A stretch of 64,000 nucleotides of DNA from Macrococcus armenti (GCF_020097135.1 NZ_CP083608.1:434001-498000); one strand, 5' to 3'. Positions 44,685 to 54,245 are shown, counted from the first letter of the stretch. Notes: generated by a model not told the origin, from the letters alone. Numbers and translations are program-made.

Positions 44685-45156
44685 TAGCTGTCTTGCAGGA
44701 CATCCTGTACGCTATGATGGTAAAGGTAAAGGCCATGAAGTTTTTACGAGACTTGTTGATGATAAGAAAGCATTGTACGCCTGTCCAGAATTGCTCGGTG
44801 GTTTATCAGTACCTCGAGCACCTGCTGAAATTATCGGTGGGGATGGCGAGGATTGTTTAGAAGGTCGTGCGCGTGTTGTAACAATTAATGGTAAGGATGT
44901 TACAGAGGCATTTATTGAAGGTGCAAAGCGCACACTGGACTTCTGTTTAAAGTATAGAATAAAGACTGTCGTATTAAAGTCCGGCAGTCCGAGTTGCGGA
45001 AGTGGTGAAATTTATGACGGGACTTTCACAAGCACGAGTACAAATGGTGATGGTGTAACAACAGCATTATTAAAGCAGCATCATATTACTGTAATGGATG
45101 AATTTACTTTTATTGAACGAATTAATGACACATCAATGAAACGTAATATGTTATGA
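44671..45156 (+). CDS. DUF523 family protein (YbbK-like)
   Basis: A 161-residue protein with the DUF523 hallmarks MILISSCLAGHPVRYDGKGK, ACPELLGGLSVPRAPAEI and VLKSGSPSCGSGEIYDG. The invariant cysteines suggest a thiol or metal role, and some relatives are linked to thiouracil desulfuration. No activity is proven here. ATG 44671 is chosen because AGGAGGGCG is just upstream. The longer frame would start inside the GNAT gene. It overlaps that gene by 14 bp and is therefore coupled. Confidence 0.82.
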   Translation: MILISSCLAGHPVRYDGKGKGHEVFTRLVDDKKALYACPELLGGLSVPRAPAEIIGGDGEDCLEGRARVVTINGKDVTEAFIEGAKRTLDFCLKYRIKTVVLKSGSPSCGSGEIYDGTFTSTSTNGDGVTTALLKQHHITVMDEFTFIERINDTSMKRNML

Positions 45157-45184
45157 TATGTATTATTGAATGGAGTTGAGAACA

Positions 45185-45649
45185 ATGATTACTATAGAAC
45201 GTGTTGAAGATGGTAATTCAATTTCGCTTGAACATTATGAACTACCTATTAAACAAATGATATTCTCTGGACATCCAAGACATATATTAACAGCAAATAG
45301 AGCAGGATATGATGCGTTTGTAATAAAAGAAGAGGGGATCGTTATCGGTATATTTGCGCTTGATAGCGGCATAATACTTCAAAAAATAGGAGCTACCATT
45401 AATGATGTGTACTTAAGAGGATTATCCATTAACCATGCACATCAAGGTCAAGGCAAACTGACTGCTGTAATTCCATTGATTGAAGATTATATAAAAACGC
45501 ATATGCCTTTAGCTGAACATTTATATTTAATGGTTAACGTCAAGAATGAAGCATACTATGCATTCATTAAGTTAGGTTTTATCGATCAGAAAAAGTCGGT
45601 TCGTCAAAATTTCCAGCAACTAAAAGTATTACGAAAAGAAATTAAATAA
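45185..45649 (+). CDS. GNAT-family N-acetyltransferase
   Basis: A 154-residue acetyltransferase (MITIERVEDGNSISLEHYEL at the start). The CoA-binding stretch is RGLSINHAHQGQGKLTAVIPLIEDYIK, and VNVKNEAYYAFIKLGFI is the GNAT C-terminal motif. ATG 45185 follows GGAGTTGAG. In-frame TTG at 45170 is upstream of that site. It is the last gene of the plus-strand run that starts at 44157 and is followed by a bidirectional terminator. Confidence 0.75.
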   Translation: MITIERVEDGNSISLEHYELPIKQMIFSGHPRHILTANRAGYDAFVIKEEGIVIGIFALDSGIILQKIGATINDVYLRGLSINHAHQGQGKLTAVIPLIEDYIKTHMPLAEHLYLMVNVKNEAYYAFIKLGFIDQKKSVRQNFQQLKVLRKEIK

Positions 45650-45651
45650 AT

Positions 45652-45686
45652 AAAACCTCTATCTGAAATTGTCACATAGAGGTTTT
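45652..45686. terminator. Bidirectional terminator between GNAT and DUF188 genes
   Basis: AAAACCTCTAT / ATAGAGGTTTT perfect 11-bp stem, A-run left, T-run right. Confidence 0.88.
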
Positions 45687-46137
45687 ATGCTTTAATTAAT
45701 TGTTCTAAGCATTTAATGAACTGTTTACGGTCCATCTCAGTATACTTAGAAGGTCCTTTAACACGTTTGTTGCGTTTACGTGATTCATGATGAATGTGTC
45801 GGGTTAATAATAACGTATCAATGTTTTGAGCACTATACAAAAATCCTGTATGATGAATCGCGCGTGCTTTATGAAGTACGATACTTGCAAGCCCATAATC
45901 ACCTGTCACTACAATATCATTTTCCTGGATAAGTGCTGCGATCTTATAGTCTGCACTATCACTAGCAGTATCTACATACAATGTCGTCACATGCTCTCCA
46001 TAATCCGATGTAGTATAGTGTGCATAGTCCTTTACTAAATAAACAGGTATTTTATAAAGTGATGCAACTTTTATCGTTTCATGAACGACAGGCGAACTAT
46101 CTGCATCAATAATGATTTTGAAATTATCGCTTTGCAA
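45685..46137 (-). CDS. DUF188 family protein (YaiI/YqxD), PIN-like
   Basis: A ~150-residue NYN/PIN-related protein. The family body is FKIIIDADSSPVVHETIKVA, VVTGDYGLASIVLHKARAIHHTGFLY and RKRNKRVKGPSKYTEMDRKQFIKCLE. Conserved Asp residues suggest a metal-dependent nuclease fold, with no known substrate. The start is uncertain: the family normally begins at KIIIDAD, and the nearest usable codon is TTG 46137, inside the last codons of the upstream coiled-coil gene. Longer frames up to 46215 exist but overlap it further and lack a good ribosome site. Confidence 0.8.
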   Translation of the reverse strand: MQSDNFKIIIDADSSPVVHETIKVASLYKIPVYLVKDYAHYTTSDYGEHVTTLYVDTASDSADYKIAALIQENDIVVTGDYGLASIVLHKARAIHHTGFLYSAQNIDTLLLTRHIHHESRKRNKRVKGPSKYTEMDRKQFIKCLEQLIKA

Positions 46138-46759
46138 TTTTTTCGGCCATTTGTTTTCTATGCTGTTCAAATAACTGTGCATTACTGAAATCTTCATCGT
46201 TGTGTATTTGTGCATTATGATAAATAATATCCGCGTTAATTGTAGTTTGTGGTTTCATAAAGCTGAAGACCGATTTTTTTTGTTTCGGAGATTTAACTTT
46301 GTAGTTTTTATACTGTTTCATCTCTTTAATACGTTTCTTTTCATTTTCGTTACGTAATTTTTGTTCGCTTTCTGCACGCTCTTCAATGGACTTGTTTAAT
46401 GCGTCCTGCATTTTTTTAATGTCTTTTTGTTCCTGTTTCTTTAATTTCTTTTCTGATTTTGCTTCTTTTATGAATGGTTGCATCTGTTTTTTGTAATTTC
46501 TATTCTTTTTCTCTTCTTTATACTTACCTGCAATGAATGATGAAGTCGTAACAACTCCACTTTTAACTGTAGTAGATGCATCCTTTGCTTTTTTAGCGGC
46601 AACGATAGATTTATCTTTTGTAACGTCATATGCTTTCACGGTTAAGTTTGTAAGTTGCTGAACTTCTTTTTGGTTTTTCAGTTTATGACGTTCATTTATA
46701 AGTGGTACAAGTATTACTGCAGCGACATTAATTGTCGATTTAATTTTATTTTTATCCAT
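46124..46759 (-). CDS. Conserved hypothetical coiled-coil protein (211 aa)
   Basis: No known domain recognised. The N terminus (residues 1-25) contains a short hydrophobic stretch (STINVAAVILVPLI), followed by a very Lys/Glu/Gln-rich, mostly helical middle (to ~165) and a C-terminal tail ending AEKIAKR. It is basic and probably elongated. The start follows GGAGATCG (minus strand). It overlaps the start of the DUF188 gene, so translation is likely coupled. Similar short basic coiled-coil proteins are hypothetical in staphylococci. Confidence 0.65.
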   Translation of the reverse strand: MDKNKIKSTINVAAVILVPLINERHKLKNQKEVQQLTNLTVKAYDVTKDKSIVAAKKAKDASTTVKSGVVTTSSFIAGKYKEEKKNRNYKKQMQPFIKEAKSEKKLKKQEQKDIKKMQDALNKSIEERAESEQKLRNENEKKRIKEMKQYKNYKVKSPKQKKSVFSFMKPQTTINADIIYHNAQIHNDEDFSNAQLFEQHRKQMAEKIAKR

Positions 46760-46850
46760 AATACGATCTCCTTTGCATTATTAATTTCATTATAATATAC
46801 ATACCCTAAAATTTATAAGATTAACAAAGTGATAATTATTTAATCTTAAC

Positions 46851-46884
46851 AAAAAAACACTGCAGATATTTCTTTCTGCAGCGT
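46851..46884 (-). terminator. Terminator of the Cys-less MarR gene
   Basis: On the minus strand CGCTGCAG / CTGCAGTG with a 10-nt loop, followed by TTTTTTT. Confidence 0.8.
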
Positions 46885-46924
46885 TCTTATATTGCATAGT
46901 TCAAGCGAGGTATCGAATTAGATA

Positions 46925-47341
46925 TTAGTAAGTCATGTTTTCTGTTAACCTTTTGGAAAGATGCATCAATTGATGATATTCTTCCATTGTCAACTTACTA
47001 CTTGAAAGCATATCTAAAGGGATTTCTGAGATTGATTTGATTAATTCGGTCCCTTTATTTGTTAAAATCACTTCAACTACACGTTCATCCGAGGACATTC
47101 TTCTTCTTTCTACAAGACCATTAGCTTCCATCTTCTTAACAATAGGTGTAATTGTGCCTGATTGAAATGAAAGTTTTTCACCTAGTTGTAATACGGGAAG
47201 TGCCTGAAATTCACTTAACACCATTAGTACAAGATAATGTTGGTAGCTCAAAGAATATTTTTTGAGAAAATCTCGGTTGTATTTCTTGATGATTTCTCTC
47301 TGGACAAGATATAGTTGATAGTCAAGAGCATTTTTGTTCAT
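46925..47341 (-). CDS. MarR-family regulator, MgrA/SarZ-like but without cysteine
   Basis: A 138-residue winged-helix regulator. The DNA-binding part reads LGEKLSFQSGTITPIVKKMEANGLVERRRMSSDERVVEVILTNKG. It aligns with MgrA through YQLYLVQREIIKKYNRDFLKKYSLSYQHYLVL, but the position of the redox-sensing Cys12 of MgrA is Tyr11 here, and no cysteine occurs anywhere in the protein. It therefore cannot sense oxidants by the MgrA/OhrR chemistry. The start at 47341 (MNKNALD) follows AAGGAG. It lies just downstream of uppP on the same strand. Confidence 0.8.
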   Translation of the reverse strand: MNKNALDYQLYLVQREIIKKYNRDFLKKYSLSYQHYLVLMVLSEFQALPVLQLGEKLSFQSGTITPIVKKMEANGLVERRRMSSDERVVEVILTNKGTELIKSISEIPLDMLSSSKLTMEEYHQLMHLSKRLTENMTY

Positions 47342-47445
47342 TAATATATAACTCCTTCTATTCAACTTCTTTTCTAAACTATAACATCAAAATTGTGATT
47401 ATGATAGCAAATTTCAAAAAATATACATATAATATCTTTGAATTG

Positions 47446-48291
47446 TTATATACCTTTGCCGATACCAAAACCAAAATATAATACCGCGATAACTGCAACA
47501 AGGATTAATCGGTAAATAGCAAATGGGATTAATTTAACGCGATTGATTAAATTCAGGAATAATCTGATCGATAATACTCCGAATATAAATGCTGCAATAA
47601 ATCCTACGATATAAAATAAAATTTGGTCGCTATGAATATATTGCATATTGCTTATTAAACTTTTAGCACTTGCAGCAAACATGATTGGTACTGCCATAAT
47701 AAATGTAAAGTCACTCGCTGCTTTATGGTCCATCTTAAGAAGTACACCAGTTGAAATCGTAGAACCTGAGCGCGAGAAGCCAGGCCATAGTGCTAAACAT
47801 TGTGCTATACCGATTATAAGCGCATTCTTATATGTGATTTGATCCACTGTTGTTGTATGTGTTACACGTTTATTATATAAGTCTGCAACAATCATTAATA
47901 CTGCACCTAATGCAAGACCAATGAGTACAGTCGGCACACTGAATAAATGTTCGTCAATAAAATCATCAAATAATAATCCCATAATTCCTGCAGGTAATAG
48001 TCCGATAAAGATATGTAATAGGTTAAGTCTCGGTCCTTCTGTTTTTTTCTTTTCTAAGTGCAGTAATTCGAAGAAACGATGTCTGAATATCCATGCAGCA
48101 GCAAATATTGAACCGAGCTGAATTACGATTTTGAATGTGTTTGCCGATTCCTGACTATCGAGAACATTTTTAGTCTGTAACCACATATCGTCTACTAAAA
48201 TTTGATGACCTGTAGATGATACAGGTGCGAATTCAGTAAGACCTTCCACAATTCCTAATATTAATGCTTTAATAAGCTCAAAAAAAGCCAT
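47446..48291 (-). CDS. uppP: Undecaprenyl-diphosphatase
   Basis: A 281-residue integral membrane phosphatase that recycles undecaprenyl pyrophosphate to the lipid carrier for cell-wall synthesis, giving bacitracin tolerance. The signature region EGLTEFAPVSSTGH is at 16-29, with Ala in place of the usual Leu before PVSSTGH. The second one, PGFSRSGSTIS, is also present. About eight TM segments are seen, and the length is typical. Transcription is away from the CydD-like gene at 48440, and the S. aureus ortholog is also near mgrA as I recall. Confidence 0.93.
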   Translation of the reverse strand: MAFFELIKALILGIVEGLTEFAPVSSTGHQILVDDMWLQTKNVLDSQESANTFKIVIQLGSIFAAAWIFRHRFFELLHLEKKKTEGPRLNLLHIFIGLLPAGIMGLLFDDFIDEHLFSVPTVLIGLALGAVLMIVADLYNKRVTHTTTVDQITYKNALIIGIAQCLALWPGFSRSGSTISTGVLLKMDHKAASDFTFIMAVPIMFAASAKSLISNMQYIHSDQILFYIVGFIAAFIFGVLSIRLFLNLINRVKLIPFAIYRLILVAVIAVLYFGFGIGKGI

Positions 48292-48439
48292 GAGTTAACC
48301 ACCTTTAAATTAAAAAATTAAATACTTTTAAGATTATAGCATATACATCTCTATTCTACATATTGTAAAGGGAATGATGAATGCGAATAGTTTTGATAAA
48401 GTGATATTTGTCGCTATAATGCTATATAGGAGTGATAAT

Positions 48440-50020
48440 GTGAAATTTTTAACAAAATTATCTTTTAACTATAGATGGTCGCATACATTATTTTTTGTAT
48501 TGAGTATGACTTTAAGCATTATTATCGTATTACAAAGTGTTCAGATTGGAAAAGTAATCGATGCAATACTGTACAAACATACAATTGATTATCCGTTCGT
48601 CCTCGGTTCAATTATAATTATATTATTTGGTAGAAGTGTGTCTCAGACTATGCTGAAGCTTACTGGGAACAAGCTTAGTTATAACGTCAAGCACGACTTA
48701 AGAGCACGGATCAGTAAAGAGAGTAATGAAGTAGGTTCGGTTATGAATCTCGTGCAGCAAGGAATTGAAGGTGTACACGGCTTTTATAGTGATTATTTAC
48801 CACAAGCCTATCGCTCGATATTCATACCGCTCTCTATACTTATATTTTTAGCGTTCTTTCATTATAAAACAGCACTCATTATGCTGATTACAGCGCCTTT
48901 TATTCCAATTTTTTATATCATCATCGGTATTAACACAGAAAAACAGGCATTGAAGCAAATGTTAAGTTTGAATCAATTTTCAAATTATTTTTTAAATGTG
49001 ATGAAAGGCATTATGACCATTAAAGCATTTAATTATGAAAACGAAGCATTGTCTAAAGTTGCATCGTATTCGGAGCAGTTTAAAAATCATACGATGAAAA
49101 TATTGAAAACAGCATTTCTATCAACGCTTATGCTTGAATTTATATCGATGTTATCAATCGGTATTATTGCACTTGAAATTGGATTGTCTCTTATTGTCTT
49201 TAAATCTGTATCGTTTTATACAGCGGTTGTTGTGTTAATGCTCGCACCAGAATTCTATAATGCGCTGAAAGATTTAGGGCTCGCGTTTCATACTGGAAAG
49301 ACAGCAGCAGGCTATGGAGATATGCTGAGTGAGGCGTTAACTAGACAAGAGCACAATATAATATACGATAATCAGTCAGAAATTTCGTTTCATAATGTAA
49401 AAGTAACATATGAAACAGGAGATTTCATGATGAATATACATGAAATGACGATTCCGCTGGATCATTATACGATTACTGGACATAGTGGGGCAGGGAAATC
49501 TACTTTCGCTAAAGTTTTATGTGGTTTGACACATTTTGATGGGCAAATTCATATGCACAGTCATTTAAAAGATAACATTGTATATTTATCTCAATTTGAT
49601 GCAATATTATCAGATAGTGTAATCAATAATATTACGATGTTTAATGCATATAATTTTGATGAAGTCGTAGCGCTTGCGAAACAATTTAAGATGCATGACA
49701 GAATCATGGCAATGTCGAATGGTTATGATACGATACTTGGTCCTGAAGGTGAACAGCTTTCTGGCGGTGAGATGAGAAGGATATCTTTAATGCGTGTGTT
49801 CTTATTTCCGAAGCATCTCGTAATATTAGATGAGCCTACGACGATGCTGGATCATGAAAGTAGAATGATTATCATGGATGCAGTAGAAACATTAAAGCAA
49901 AATTGTTACGTTATGATAATCGCGCACAACAAAGAGACGATAGAAAGCAGTAAAAATCTCATCACAGTAAATGACGGAAATATCAACGTAAAACGTCATA
50001 GTGAACTGGGGGTGAAGTAA
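48440..50020 (+). CDS. ABC exporter half-transporter, CydD-like
   Basis: A 526-residue fused permease-ATPase. Six TM helices occupy the first ~300 residues, with the CydD-like segment LITAPFIPIFYIIIG, then ATP-binding parts GHSGAGKST, LSGGEMRRISL, HLVILDEPT and an H-loop. Partner to the following gene, it would form a heterodimer of the type that exports cysteine/glutathione for cytochrome assembly. No cyd oxidase genes are near, so the substrate is open. The start is GTG 48440 after AGGAGTGAT. Its TAA immediately precedes the GTG of the next gene. Confidence 0.82.
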   Translation: MKFLTKLSFNYRWSHTLFFVLSMTLSIIIVLQSVQIGKVIDAILYKHTIDYPFVLGSIIIILFGRSVSQTMLKLTGNKLSYNVKHDLRARISKESNEVGSVMNLVQQGIEGVHGFYSDYLPQAYRSIFIPLSILIFLAFFHYKTALIMLITAPFIPIFYIIIGINTEKQALKQMLSLNQFSNYFLNVMKGIMTIKAFNYENEALSKVASYSEQFKNHTMKILKTAFLSTLMLEFISMLSIGIIALEIGLSLIVFKSVSFYTAVVVLMLAPEFYNALKDLGLAFHTGKTAAGYGDMLSEALTRQEHNIIYDNQSEISFHNVKVTYETGDFMMNIHEMTIPLDHYTITGHSGAGKSTFAKVLCGLTHFDGQIHMHSHLKDNIVYLSQFDAILSDSVINNITMFNAYNFDEVVALAKQFKMHDRIMAMSNGYDTILGPEGEQLSGGEMRRISLMRVFLFPKHLVILDEPTTMLDHESRMIIMDAVETLKQNCYVMIIAHNKETIESSKNLITVNDGNINVKRHSELGVK

Positions 50021-51634
50021 GTGCAAGGAATGAATTATCAAGTAAAAAAAGCGATAACAATATCAATTTTGATCGGATTGATTGGGGCTTTAACTTCAAT
50101 CGGAATGTTTAGTCTAAGTGGGTTTATGCTTTCAAAAAGCGTTTTGAATGTACCGCTGTACACATTAATGACACTAGTCGCAACGATAAAGCTGTTTGGA
50201 GTATTACGTGCAGTTTGCAAATATTTCGAACGTCTAATTTCACACGAAGCCACATTTGAAATGCTAAAAGACATTAGAGTAAATGCAGTCAAGGATTTAC
50301 TGCAGAATTTCGAACAAATTCAGGCGAATCATAAACTTTCAAACGTATTAAATATGACGGTGAACAATATTGAAAAGCTGCAGAATAAATTGTTACGTGT
50401 TATATATCCACCAGTTATTGCGCTCTTAACGACTATAACAGTTATTTTCATTTATATTCAGTATAGTTTGTACGCTGTAATCGTTATTGGTATCGCTATG
50501 ATACTTATGATTATCATACTTCCTCGCGTGTGCACTACAATTCTGAAAAACGCTGTTATAGAAAAATATAAAGCCATTGACCATTATGAAAGCAAACTTG
50601 TAGACTATCATTTGCATAAAGAAACAATCCGCTTGTTTGATAATAATCGTGTTTTTGAAATGGACCTGGATAAATTACAGCATGAGATGGAAAATCGCGT
50701 CGCCACAGAACATTTAGTGATTACGCTTTATGACTTTATGCTCAATTTAATTGCGATGACTGCAATATTTTTAACGATTGCGCTCATGATAATTGATCCA
50801 TCATTACAGGTGATGATGTATTTAAGTATTGTTATGGTAACAATTACAATATTTGAAATGGCAATTCCGATGGTGCATTATCCATATCATAAAGTTGAAA
50901 CGAAATTAGCTGAAGAAAGTATACAGTCATTAACTAAATCTTCTGTTGAAAAATTAAATGTACAGATGGAAAGTATCGAATTAGAAAATGTTAATGTCAT
51001 AAAAACAAGAAAAATTTTAAATGATATTAATATAAAAATAAAAAAAGGTGATTGGATAGGAATATCAGGGCAAAGTGGAGCGGGAAAAACGACGCTTATA
51101 CAGACAATAATAGGTCTTAATAATATTACAGGACGTTATATTATTAATGGCAAACCGATTGATTGTCCGGTAAATATGTTTGATATGTGGAATATTTCTT
51201 CACAGCAAAATCACTTTATTGAAGGTACTGTAATGGAGAATATGTTTACGCAAGTATCAAATCAACGTCTTGAAAGCCTCTTAAAACAATTCAATCTACC
51301 GTTTAATGCGGATTCTAATGTTGATGCATTCGGCTCTAATTTATCAGGAGGTGAGCGACAACGTCTTCATTTTATAAGAATGATTTTAAGGAACAAGTCG
51401 CTCTGGATACTGGATGAACCATTTAATGGTTTGGATGAATCAAACATTCAGATTATGATGGATTATTTAAAGGAGCAGAGCATTACTTTAATTTTAATTA
51501 GTCATGACACACGATATTTCCAGTATGTGGATGAAGTGTATGTGTTGTCATCGGGTAATATAATTGAACGAGGTCGTTTTGAGCAATTGTACAAAAATAA
51601 AACTTCTTTGTTCCATGCACTTTCTAAAAAATAA
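50021..51634 (+). CDS. ABC exporter half-transporter, CydC-like
   Basis: A 537-residue partner half-transporter. The TM region has SGFMLSKSVLNVPLYTLMTLVATIKLFGVLRAVCKYFERLISHEATF, the typical CydC stretch. ATP-binding parts are GQSGAGKTT, LSGGERQR and WILDEPFNGLDE. GTG 50021 directly follows the upstream stop, with GGGGGTGA before it. ATG 50030 with AAGGA is an alternative. The two halves should be translated together. The 110-bp gap that follows is AT-rich and has no clear terminator. Confidence 0.82.
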   Translation: MQGMNYQVKKAITISILIGLIGALTSIGMFSLSGFMLSKSVLNVPLYTLMTLVATIKLFGVLRAVCKYFERLISHEATFEMLKDIRVNAVKDLLQNFEQIQANHKLSNVLNMTVNNIEKLQNKLLRVIYPPVIALLTTITVIFIYIQYSLYAVIVIGIAMILMIIILPRVCTTILKNAVIEKYKAIDHYESKLVDYHLHKETIRLFDNNRVFEMDLDKLQHEMENRVATEHLVITLYDFMLNLIAMTAIFLTIALMIIDPSLQVMMYLSIVMVTITIFEMAIPMVHYPYHKVETKLAEESIQSLTKSSVEKLNVQMESIELENVNVIKTRKILNDINIKIKKGDWIGISGQSGAGKTTLIQTIIGLNNITGRYIINGKPIDCPVNMFDMWNISSQQNHFIEGTVMENMFTQVSNQRLESLLKQFNLPFNADSNVDAFGSNLSGGERQRLHFIRMILRNKSLWILDEPFNGLDESNIQIMMDYLKEQSITLILISHDTRYFQYVDEVYVLSSGNIIERGRFEQLYKNKTSLFHALSKK

Positions 51635-51747
51635 AGTTATATTTTAATAATAAAAAAAGATTTATTTTAACTTTAATCATTTATAATTACTATTAGTATC
51701 AAGTAATATGTTAAAATATAATTAAAAGTATTGAGGAGGCGTCATTT

Positions 51748-52584
51748 TTGAAAGTAGCATGGTTAACAGATACGGCATCAGGATGCATTATTGATGCTCA
51801 TGAAGATATATTCGTAGTACCGATGGGTGTTATATTAAATGATCAACACTATCAGGATCAGGCAGAATTATCGATAGAAGATTTTTATAAATTATTACAG
51901 CAGTATGGTGATGGGGCGAAAACAACACAACCTAATTTCCAGGCGCTACATGATATGTATGATCATATTGAAAGCTTAGGATATACACATGTCATTGCAA
52001 TCCATCCTTCAAGTGAACTTACGGGTTCGTTCCAGAATTCAGTAAAAGCGAGTCAGGAGTCTTCATTAACGTGTGCGGTGATTGATTCAAGAATCGGAAG
52101 TTATCCGATGAAGGCGATGATTAATAAAGGTATGGCGCTTTTTGAAGAGGGATTATCATTTGATGCAGTCGTTGAGCAGTTAAAGGTGTATACGGAAGAT
52201 GCGATGTTATTTGTTCAACCGAAAAACCTAAATCAGATGAAAAAAAGTGGTCGTGTTTCTAAAACGCAAAGTATTATGGCTGGACTATTAAACATTCAAT
52301 TGATTCTTAAGTTTGAAGATGGTAAAGTTTATCCTATTGAGAAGGTTCGTACGAAAAAGAAAGTAATCGAAGCGATGAAAACATGTGTGGCACAAGCTTT
52401 AGAAAACTCAAGTCCTGAAGAAATCTGTGTTGTATATGCTGGAGATCGTAGTGAAGCTGATTTATATATTGATTGGCTGAAGTCCACGTATCCACAAAGT
52501 AAAATTGTAGATGAAATATTAGTCCCTGTCGCAGGCGTACATTTAGGTTACGGCACTGTTGGTATTAGCTGGATTAATGCATAA
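51748..52584 (+). CDS. DegV-family fatty acid-binding protein
   Basis: A 278-residue DegV (FakB-type) protein. WLTDTASGCIIDAHEDIFVVPMGV is a variant of the usual DSxxD start. The lipid-binding AIHPSSELTGSFQNSVKA and the LFVQPKNLNQMKKSGRVS region match. FakB proteins hold a fatty acid for phosphorylation by FakA, and no fakA is nearby. TTG 51748 is the start because GAGGAGG lies 8 nt upstream. A strong bidirectional terminator separates it from mgrA. Confidence 0.82.
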   Translation: MKVAWLTDTASGCIIDAHEDIFVVPMGVILNDQHYQDQAELSIEDFYKLLQQYGDGAKTTQPNFQALHDMYDHIESLGYTHVIAIHPSSELTGSFQNSVKASQESSLTCAVIDSRIGSYPMKAMINKGMALFEEGLSFDAVVEQLKVYTEDAMLFVQPKNLNQMKKSGRVSKTQSIMAGLLNIQLILKFEDGKVYPIEKVRTKKKVIEAMKTCVAQALENSSPEEICVVYAGDRSEADLYIDWLKSTYPQSKIVDEILVPVAGVHLGYGTVGISWINA

Positions 52585-52630
52585 AAACAACCCATCAAGC
52601 ATGCTAGATGTATGCTTGATGGGTTGTTTA
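52585..52630. terminator. Bidirectional terminator between degV-type gene and mgrA
   Basis: AAACAACCCATCAAGCAT / ATGCTTGATGGGTTGTTT perfect 18-bp stem with a 9-nt loop. Confidence 0.93.
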
Positions 52631-52639
52631 CGTTAATTA

Positions 52640-53074
52640 TTAATTTGTTTTAATGTTCTCTATTAATTTATTAAGTAAACGACTAAAAGTTTCACTCTCT
52701 TCTTCGGTAAATAAAGAAACGTCGTTAATAATATCCGTCACCTGATATAATTCGTCTTTCATAGCAACACTCTTATCGGTTAATGAAATGAATACTTCTC
52801 TCTGATCAAGTTCTGAACGCGTACGTTTAATTAAATCATTTGTTTCCATACGTTTTAATAGTGGTGAAATTGTACCAGTGTCTAATGATAACTCAGTCAC
52901 CAATTTCTTAACATTTACAGGAGACTCATCCCATAATATTGAAAGCACGAGATATTGAGGATATGTAATATTATGTTTCTTAAAAATTTTATTAGAGTAG
53001 TATCGATTGACTTGGCGCTGTGCATTATATAGATTAAAACATAATTGTTCATCTAATTTAAAATGGTTTGACAT
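52640..53074 (-). CDS. mgrA: MarR-family global regulator MgrA
   Basis: A 144-residue redox-responsive regulator controlling autolysis, efflux and virulence in S. aureus. It is near-identical in its core to what I remember of S. aureus Mgr[23 protein letters not shown] (redox Cys12), [41 protein letters not shown] and [17 protein letters not shown]. The C-terminal dimerisation tail differs. ATG 53074 follows AGGAGG (minus strand). It is monocistronic, and the 223-bp region upstream to the CobW gene holds promoters in both directions that I cannot place exactly. Confidence 0.92.
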   Translation of the reverse strand: MSNHFKLDEQLCFNLYNAQRQVNRYYSNKIFKKHNITYPQYLVLSILWDESPVNVKKLVTELSLDTGTISPLLKRMETNDLIKRTRSELDQREVFISLTDKSVAMKDELYQVTDIINDVSLFTEEESETFSRLLNKLIENIKTN

Positions 53075-53297
53075 ACGGTTCCTCCTAAGCAGTATGTATA
53101 ATTCGAAGTTAATCGGTTTCTACATACATCTTTATTTAGTATACTCTATTATATGTAATTAACCTAATGCATTCTTTTATAATTTATTACAATTAAGTAC
53201 AATTTTCAATGCTAATTACAATCTTTTTGAATGTTTAGTGTAATGTTATATCAAAGGTGTATAAGATATAATGAAACTGTGATAAGGTGGTCATCTA

Positions 53298-54209
53298 ATG
53301 AACAAAAAAATGAAAGTCATCATTGTAAGTGGATTTCTTGGTAGTGGTAAAACGAGTTTACTATTGCAAATGATAAAAAACAATCAATATGAACATAAAC
53401 CGAAAATTGCTATTCTTATGAATGAACTCGGCGGCTTTAATGTTGATTCAAAAATATTAGGGGAAGACACACCGTACAATGAACTATTGAATGGGTGTAT
53501 TTGCTGTGATTTAAAAAGTGACGTAGCTGTTCAACTGAGCGACTTATACTATAGACATGCACCTGATTTCTGTATTATTGAAGCTACAGGTGTTGCACAT
53601 CCTGTTGAAATATACGATGCATGTACAGATCCGGTACTGACGAAGTTCTCAGAAATTCAAAACATTACGACGATCGTTGATGCAAAGCGTTATCTGGAAC
53701 GTACAAAATATACAGAGACGACACGCAAACTTATGGAAGAACAAGTGAAGTATGCGGACATCGTCGTTGTGAATAAAATGGATTTAATCGATGAGGCAGA
53801 ACGCATTGATTTGCAGCATCAATTATATAGCATTAATCAGCGCGCAGAAATGATTGAAACAGAATACAGTAAAACGAATATTGATATATTATCAATAAAA
53901 GGACATGAAGTGAACGCACATATACATATGCATCATGGGATTACATCAATGGTGTATACATTTAATGGTGCAATAGACTCAAGAGCGTTCGTGACGTGGC
54001 TATCACAACTGCCGGACAGTGTACTTCGTGTAAAAGGTTTTATTAAATTTCGTGAGAATAAAGATCAAACAGTATTATTTCAATATGCTTATGGAATTCC
54101 TCAATATGAAGCAGAGGTAATGAATATGCCGCTAAAGCTTGTTATTATCGGTGAAGGTTTAGAAAAACAAAAGTTAATGGATCAGCTTGATCAACTCCAA
54201 TTCAGTTAA
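53298..54209 (+). CDS. COG0523/CobW-family GTPase (metallochaperone type)
   Basis: A 303-residue G3E GTPase. Walker A GFLGSGKT is at 12-19, the CxCC metal motif GCICC gives Cys67, Cys69 and Cys70, and VVNKMDLID is the guanine-specificity loop. The C-terminal CobW_C domain follows. The CxCC group includes Zn-metallochaperones (ZNG1/YciC/ZagA) that act in zinc limitation. I found no Zur box, so zinc control is not shown. It follows AAGGTGGTC and ends at a terminator. Confidence 0.82.
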   Translation: MNKKMKVIIVSGFLGSGKTSLLLQMIKNNQYEHKPKIAILMNELGGFNVDSKILGEDTPYNELLNGCICCDLKSDVAVQLSDLYYRHAPDFCIIEATGVAHPVEIYDACTDPVLTKFSEIQNITTIVDAKRYLERTKYTETTRKLMEEQVKYADIVVVNKMDLIDEAERIDLQHQLYSINQRAEMIETEYSKTNIDILSIKGHEVNAHIHMHHGITSMVYTFNGAIDSRAFVTWLSQLPDSVLRVKGFIKFRENKDQTVLFQYAYGIPQYEAEVMNMPLKLVIIGEGLEKQKLMDQLDQLQFS

Positions 54210-54245
54210 GAAATGTGAACGTTTTCTCACATTTCTTCTTTTTTT
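54209..54245 (+). terminator. Terminator after the CobW-type gene
   Basis: AGAAATGTGA / TCACATTTCT perfect 10-bp stem, 8-nt loop, then TCTTTTTTT. Confidence 0.88.

Noticed and set aside
53160-53297. Zur box before the CobW-type GTPase
   Set aside because: No TCGTAATNATTACGA-like palindrome is present, only AT-rich sequence.
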